From: Calditrichota bacterium
GTDB lineage: Bacteria; Calditrichota; Calditrichia; RBG-13-44-9
Assembly (NCBI GenBank): GCA_024276455.1
Contig: JAJRXE010000047.1
Coordinates: 1 to 29,405, forward strand
Direction: 5' to 3'
Length of the DNA stretch: 29,405 nucleotides
The notes below the pieces were generated by a model. The model ran no database searches. It was not told the origin of the DNA and was given only the letters and a program-made list of their open reading frames with translations. Below, one piece after another: positions 25,904-29,405 of this stretch (its first letter is position 1; every line of letters begins with the position of its first letter). The position numbers and the translations under genes are program-made.

Positions 25904-26650
25904 ATGCCGGTTATTTTCGGACGCAACCCGGTGCTGGAAGCGCTGGAAAGCGACCAGACCATCGACAAGATTTACCTGTTGAACTCGGCCCACGGCGAGG
26001 TCATCAAGCGGCTTTACCGGCTGGCCCGGCAGATGAGTATTCCGGTAGTGCGGGCAGACCGGCGCAAGCTGCAGCAATTGTGCGGCTCGGGCAATCACCA
26101 GGGAGTGGCTGCCCTGGTGGCGCCGGTAAATTACCTGGGTCTGGAAGACCTGGTCGAACACATTCAACGGCAGGGAGAAACGCCCGCTCTGGTGGTGGCA
26201 GACCGTATTCAAGACCCCCACAATCTGGGGGCCATCATTCGTTCCGCTGAGGCCCTGGGCATGCACGGGCTGATTTTCGACCTGCGGGACAGCGTTCCCA
26301 TCACCGACACGGTAGTCAAAGCCTCTGCCGGCGCAGTCTTCCACCTCAACATCTGCAAGGTGAACAATTTAACCCGGGCGGTTCGCTATTTAAAAGATTG
26401 CGGACTCTGGGTGTACGCCTCCTCCAGCCACGCCGAAAAAACACTCGCCGCGCTGGATTTACAGGTGCCGCTGGCGGTCATTATCGGCAGCGAAGGCAAA
26501 GGGGTTTGCGCCCTGTTGCAACAGAGCTGCGACGAACAGTTTCGTATTCCGCTGGCAGGTAAAACCGAATCGCTCAATGCATCGGTGGCAGCGGGCATTA
26601 TTTTTTACGAAATCCAGCGCCAGCGTCACCCGGAAACGTTTCCGGCTTGA
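25904..26650 (+). CDS. rlmB: 23S rRNA (guanosine-2'-O)-methyltransferase RlmB
   Basis: SPOUT-class methyltransferase predicted to methylate the 2'-O of a guanosine in 23S rRNA (G2251 in E. coli). The 248-residue protein has an N-terminal substrate-binding domain (about 1-75, beginning VIFGRNPVLEAL). The knotted SPOUT domain shows all three motifs: NLGAIIR (107-113), IIGSEGKG (193-200) and IPLAGKTESLNASVAAG (215-231). Length matches E. coli RlmB (243). The ATG at 25904 has GAGG seven bases upstream; a TTG at 25898 would add two residues. TATATT at 25873-25878 is a plausible -10 element. Confidence 0.92.
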   Translation: MPVIFGRNPVLEALESDQTIDKIYLLNSAHGEVIKRLYRLARQMSIPVVRADRRKLQQLCGSGNHQGVAALVAPVNYLGLEDLVEHIQRQGETPALVVADRIQDPHNLGAIIRSAEALGMHGLIFDLRDSVPITDTVVKASAGAVFHLNICKVNNLTRAVRYLKDCGLWVYASSSHAEKTLAALDLQVPLAVIIGSEGKGVCALLQQSCDEQFRIPLAGKTESLNASVAAGIIFYEIQRQRHPETFPA

Positions 26651-26662
26651 CATTCGTAGCGC

Positions 26663-26681
26663 CCGGAAAAAATTTTTCCGG
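26663..26681 (+). terminator. Palindromic stem-loop after rlmB
   Basis: CCGGAAAAA, one central A and TTTTTCCGG form a 19-base palindrome 12 bases after the rlmB stop. As RNA it gives a CCGG-capped stem closing on A/U pairs. No T-run follows beyond the stem, so termination is plausible but not assured. Confidence 0.4.
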
Positions 26682-26743
26682 AAAAGCTTGCCTTTTCTTC
26701 GCCGATTAACCTAAATTTGCTGAAAATGAAGAGGAGGTGGGTC

Positions 26744-26947
26744 ATGGTTAAAGGTGTGGTCAAGATGGTGGATTACCTGAAGGGGTACGGTTTCATTGTA
26801 ACGGAAGATGAGGACGAGGTGTACTTCAATTTTTCCGACTTGCACCCGAAATTCCGTAAAGCCCGCCTCAAGGAAGGAGACCTGGTGGGTTTTGACCTGA
26901 AACGGGAATTAAAGGGCGATCGGGCGGTTAATGTACGTCCCCTTTAA
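26744..26947 (+). CDS. Cold-shock-domain protein, 67 residues
   Basis: Predicted single-domain nucleic-acid-binding protein of the CspA type. The RNA-binding motifs are recognisable: RNP1 as KGYGFI (13-18) and RNP2 as VYFNFSDL. RNP2 is changed from the usual VFVHFS, and the acidic linker DEDE precedes it. The length (67) is typical. The ATG has GAGGAGG (26731-26737) six bases upstream. A possible promoter (TTGCCT at 26688, TAAATT at 26712) would give only a short leader, unlike the long thermosensing leader of E. coli cspA. Confidence 0.85.
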   Translation: MVKGVVKMVDYLKGYGFIVTEDEDEVYFNFSDLHPKFRKARLKEGDLVGFDLKRELKGDRAVNVRPL

Positions 26948-27046
26948 ACCAAGCAACTGCGGTTGCCAGGCGGAAAATCCACCGCCAGTTTCCCTTCCGA
27001 TTTTCTCCTTCCCGCCTTCCCTTTTCAATGGGATTTGCCGAAGAAA

Positions 27047-27682
27047 TCAAATATGCAGAAACGCGCAGAGGTAATCCCATATTACCTCCAGCTTGTCCAG
27101 AAGACTGTGGTCGCTGGGGAGCAGAATGAGATCGGCCATGGGATGGTGTTGCAGGTATTCCACACTCAACAGGTAGGGCACTGATTCGTCCCGCAGACCA
27201 TGGAAAATAACCACCGGGAGCTGACGGGTAAAATTCAGATCGCGGTATTTCTGGGCATCCTCCACCAGAGCGTAACTCAATTTTCGGTACTCCTGATAAT
27301 GGAAATGGTACAATTCCAGAAAACCCTCTTTTTTCCAGCGTTCCATTTCCCGGGTGGTGAAACGGGTCAGATGGCGTTCCACAAAGCGGAACGCAGGCGC
27401 CAGAAGCACCAGCCGGCGCACCCGGGGATTCTTCTCGGCGGCCAGCAGGGCTAACAATCCACCCAGACTGGAACCCAGCAAAACAACCTGTTCCTCACCT
27501 GCAGCGTCCAACACCTCCTGTACCACGGCCATCTGGCGGCTAATGGTCAAATGTTCGAAATCGCCGCTGTTCAGGTCCGGCCGCAGCAATTCGATCCCTT
27601 TTTCCCGAAACCGGGCCTCCAGGAAACGCCCCTTCTGGGAATTCGGCCCGGAAAGAAAACCGTGCAAATACACGTATTTCAC
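27047..27682 (-). CDS. YqiA-type alpha/beta hydrolase
   Basis: Predicted small cytoplasmic esterase of 211 residues. It starts with the YqiA/YcfP-family signature YLHGFLSGPNSQKG and has a nucleophile elbow GSSLGG (S72). D165 in HGLRDESVP and H192 in PSDHSL complete the expected triad. The start is GTG, and its first four bases (GTGA) overlap the TGA stop of the deoxyribosyltransferase-like gene upstream, so translation is probably coupled. The substrate is unknown. Confidence 0.82.
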   Translation of the reverse strand: MKYVYLHGFLSGPNSQKGRFLEARFREKGIELLRPDLNSGDFEHLTISRQMAVVQEVLDAAGEEQVVLLGSSLGGLLALLAAEKNPRVRRLVLLAPAFRFVERHLTRFTTREMERWKKEGFLELYHFHYQEYRKLSYALVEDAQKYRDLNFTRQLPVVIFHGLRDESVPYLLSVEYLQHHPMADLILLPSDHSLLDKLEVIWDYLCAFLHI

Positions 27683-28188
27683 TGCCTGATTCCTCCTCCC
27701 GATTCCGGGCGGTAAATTTGGCGCAAATGGGCTTTCAGCTGTTCAAAATCGGGGAAAATTTCGGTGGTACACCCAATTATCCAGCTGCTCATTTGCTCCA
27801 GCGGAATGGTGGTAACCATGTACACCGGAATCCGGTGCCAGAACGCCATGGTCAATTCCCCCTGCGTCCCCCCTCCGTTTAACACGTATTGATCCCAGAG
27901 GCAAATGATGTAATCAACCCGCTCGATCAGGGTAGTGAGATCGGTGTGAATAATTTTGTGCACCACCTGACGGAAACGGGGTAAATTATCGCGCTTCCAT
28001 TCCCGAAAATGGCGGAATTCTTCCGGTGTCAGCACATGGTTCTCTTCCAGGCAGGGATTAAAGACCCGGTGTCCCAGTTCTCCGGTCAGAAAACGGGAGA
28101 GTTCCTCTCGCCACTTTTTTCCGGAATCGGGCGCGTTCTCAACCGCCCCCGCCAGGTAAACCAGCGGTTCTTTTCCACTCTTCCCCAT
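27679..28188 (-). CDS. Nucleoside 2-deoxyribosyltransferase-like protein
   Basis: Predicted cytoplasmic protein of 169 residues with the Rossmann-like fold of the nucleoside 2-deoxyribosyltransferase superfamily. The N-terminal motif YLAGAVENAPDSGKKWREEL (11-30) matches the family's YLAGP...W start, and NGGGTQGELTMAF (104-116) holds the probable catalytic glutamate E111. Conserved-looking aspartates are D83 and D92. The family transfers deoxyribose between bases or hydrolyses nucleotides; which reaction applies here is not known. A GAGGGTGAGAAG site precedes the ATG. Its stop overlaps the hydrolase start by four bases, so the two proteins probably act together. Confidence 0.72.
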   Translation of the reverse strand: MGKSGKEPLVYLAGAVENAPDSGKKWREELSRFLTGELGHRVFNPCLEENHVLTPEEFRHFREWKRDNLPRFRQVVHKIIHTDLTTLIERVDYIICLWDQYVLNGGGTQGELTMAFWHRIPVYMVTTIPLEQMSSWIIGCTTEIFPDFEQLKAHLRQIYRPESGGGIRQ

Positions 28189-28525
28189 CTTCTCACCCTC
28201 TGTTTTGTAAAATAAATTAACTCATTCCTTTCCAATTCAAAATCCTTTTCTCGCTTTTTTCTTTTCCCCGGACAAATCAATTACCGGCCATTCAAAAAAA
28301 CCACCCTGAATTTGACCGCCGTCACACCATTTTTGAATTATTTTCCAGACATTTTTGAAAACAATAAATTGGATGAGAACAATGTTTAGCCTTAAAAGCA
28401 AAATTTTGTTGATCGGGTTTTTAATTTTATTTTTCATTTTTATTTTTATCCTGCCCCGTTTAATTTTAAACATCTAATGGGAGTTGAGAAAAACCCGTTC
28501 AATCTTAGTGTAGATGGAGGTGTGA
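28189..28525. other. AT-rich intergenic region with a possible tiny gene
   Basis: Low-complexity AT-rich DNA between the minus-strand deoxyribosyltransferase-like gene and the plus-strand DUF6588-like gene. It should hold both promoters, but no well-matched pair of hexamers stands out. The only coding candidate is the 34-codon frame at 28373-28477. Confidence 0.5.
28373..28477 (+). CDS. Possible small single-helix membrane peptide, 34 residues
   Basis: A short plus-strand frame encodes a basic N-terminus (MRTMFSLKSK) followed by an unbroken hydrophobic helix (ILLIGFLILFFIFIFIL) and a short tail, PRLILNI. The composition is that of a small inner-membrane protein. The weak points are the lack of a clear ribosome binding site (GGATGAGA precedes a second ATG at 28382) and the AT-rich, T-rich DNA, which yields hydrophobic codons by chance. 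It ends 48 bases before the next gene. Confidence 0.3.
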   Translation: MRTMFSLKSKILLIGFLILFFIFIFILPRLILNI

Positions 28526-29405
28526 ATGCGCTTCTCCGCCAAGGTGAATTTCACCTTTTTGTTCTTTTCCATTCTTTTTTTCTGTCACCCAGCCTTTGCC
28601 CAATTTGAATCCTTAATCGAGCGTTACACCGGCGAAAACGCCAAAAAATATGTGGAACCGCTCATCACCGCATTTGGGGCCGATCTGAACACCAGCATTT
28701 ACCGCAATGCCAAAATCGACAAAAACAAGATCCACATTTTTATTAGTTTAAACGGCATGGTTGCCTTCTTTTCCGACAATCAACGAACCTTCAATGCCAA
28801 AACCGAGGAACATTTCTATCCCCCCCAGGAAGTGGAGACCGCCACCATTGTGGGTAAAGAGGGAGCCATTGTGGAAGGCACCGGAGGGACCCAGTTCCAA
28901 TTCCCGGACGGTTACAATTTAAAATCCTTCAGTGTCAGCACCCCCATGATTACGGTGGGCGGATTTTACGGTACCGAGGTGAGCTTTCGGTATTTTTCGC
29001 AGAACGTTAGCGAAGACCTGGGAACGGTGGCGTTGCTGGGCCTGGGAGCCCGGCACAGCATCAGCCAGTACATCCCCAACAGTCCGGTAGATATTGCGGT
29101 CGGTTATTTCTACCACCGTTTTCACATTGGGGACATCGTTAAAACCAATTCGTCGGTCGTGCACGCCGAGGTTGGCAAAAGCCTGGCATTCTTCGATTTT
29201 TACGGAGGCGTGTCTTACGGCTGGACCACCGCCAACATCCAATACACCTATTCGGACCAGGGAATTACGGAAGGCATTGACGTGACGTTGAAGGGAAAGA
29301 ACAAATTTCAGATGACCGTGGGCGCGGGAATTAATGTGTTGGTTTTCCATCTCCACCTGGATTACAGTTTCGGGAGCCAACGAGTGGTGAGCACCGGGCT
29401 CTGGA
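28526..29405 (+). CDS. DUF6588-like probable outer-membrane protein (3' end outside window)
   Basis: The first 293 codons of a gene that runs off the right edge. A signal peptide ends at AFA (residue 25). The N-terminal part has KKYVEPLITAFGADLNTSIYRNAKI, and the rest is rich in alternating beta strands with aromatic belts, such as GGFYGTEVSFRYF and GYFYHRFHIGD. The pattern fits DUF6588 proteins, thought to be outer-membrane beta-barrels common in Bacteroidota and relatives. The assignment is from memory of that pattern. A GGAGG site lies five bases before the ATG. Function is unknown. Confidence 0.65.
   Translation, partial: MRFSAKVNFTFLFFSILFFCHPAFAQFESLIERYTGENAKKYVEPLITAFGADLNTSIYRNAKIDKNKIHIFISLNGMVAFFSDNQRTFNAKTEEHFYPPQEVETATIVGKEGAIVEGTGGTQFQFPDGYNLKSFSVSTPMITVGGFYGTEVSFRYFSQNVSEDLGTVALLGLGARHSISQYIPNSPVDIAVGYFYHRFHIGDIVKTNSSVVHAEVGKSLAFFDFYGGVSYGWTTANIQYTYSDQGITEGIDVTLKGKNKFQMTVGAGINVLVFHLHLDYSFGSQRVVSTGLW

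Noticed and set aside
25712..26344. Minus-strand frame of 210 codons overlapping rlmB
   Set aside because: Antisense to rlmB, whose SPOUT motifs are clear.
28237..28473. Minus-strand frame of 78 codons rich in Lys and Ile
   Set aside because: Low-complexity AT-rich DNA; no ribosome binding site or motif.

Overview
The window looks like a chromosomal segment of a Gram-negative, respiring, probably anaerobic or facultative bacterium. The envelope evidence is a lipoprotein M48 protease, a DegP-type periplasmic protease, a probable outer-membrane protein and a periplasmic multiheme cytochrome c. Gene content and style (Reg_prop/Y_Y_Y sensor, long S9 peptidase, DUF2914, DUF6588-like protein, strong GGAGG ribosome binding sites, AT-rich spacers) suggest the FCB superphylum, possibly a Calditrichota relative. 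That placement is inference only. No tRNA, rRNA, CRISPR array, transposase, phage gene or plasmid function was seen.

Layout. (1) 8-2728, minus: a respiratory operon of Rieske protein, cytochrome b and nine-heme cytochrome c, a menaquinol-oxidising bc-type complex in which a multiheme protein sits where cytochrome c1 would be expected. (2) 2922-5711, minus: a membrane sensor with two predicted seven-bladed propellers that ends in a four-cysteine module instead of a kinase. (3) 6091-8433, minus: a B12-binding radical SAM protein and an EamA transporter. (4) 8567-10674: a 60-residue orphan protein, a BCAM0308/NMD3-like zinc protein (minus) and a YbaK-type deacylase. (5) 10713-11900, minus: an RlmI-type rRNA methyltransferase. 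(6) 12036-17295, plus: HtrA-like protease, S9 peptidase and a DUF2914 membrane protein. (7) 17296-17743: an intergenic region rich in hairpins and repeats. (8) 17744-20248, minus: M48 lipoprotein protease followed by a HAL2/CysQ-type phosphatase. (9) 20740-23757, plus: a PAS-rich hybrid histidine kinase broken by one in-frame TAA. (10) 23833-25680, minus: nitrilase-family amidase and a DUF6544-like protein, separated by a clear terminator. (11) 25904-26947, plus: RlmB and a small cold-shock protein. (12) 27047-28188, minus: a translationally coupled alpha/beta hydrolase and nucleoside deoxyribosyltransferase-like protein. (13) 28373-29405, plus: a possible 34-residue membrane peptide and the start of a DUF6588-like protein cut by the window edge.

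Most genes are housekeeping, envelope quality control, RNA modification or signalling. The points most worth a second look are the nonsense-split kinase, the four-hairpin intergenic element with a degenerate partial second copy, the kinase-less propeller sensor with its cysteine module, the Rieske/cytochrome b/nonaheme operon, and an 18-bp stem-loop just upstream of the DUF2914 gene. I found no obvious defence system or biosynthetic cluster.
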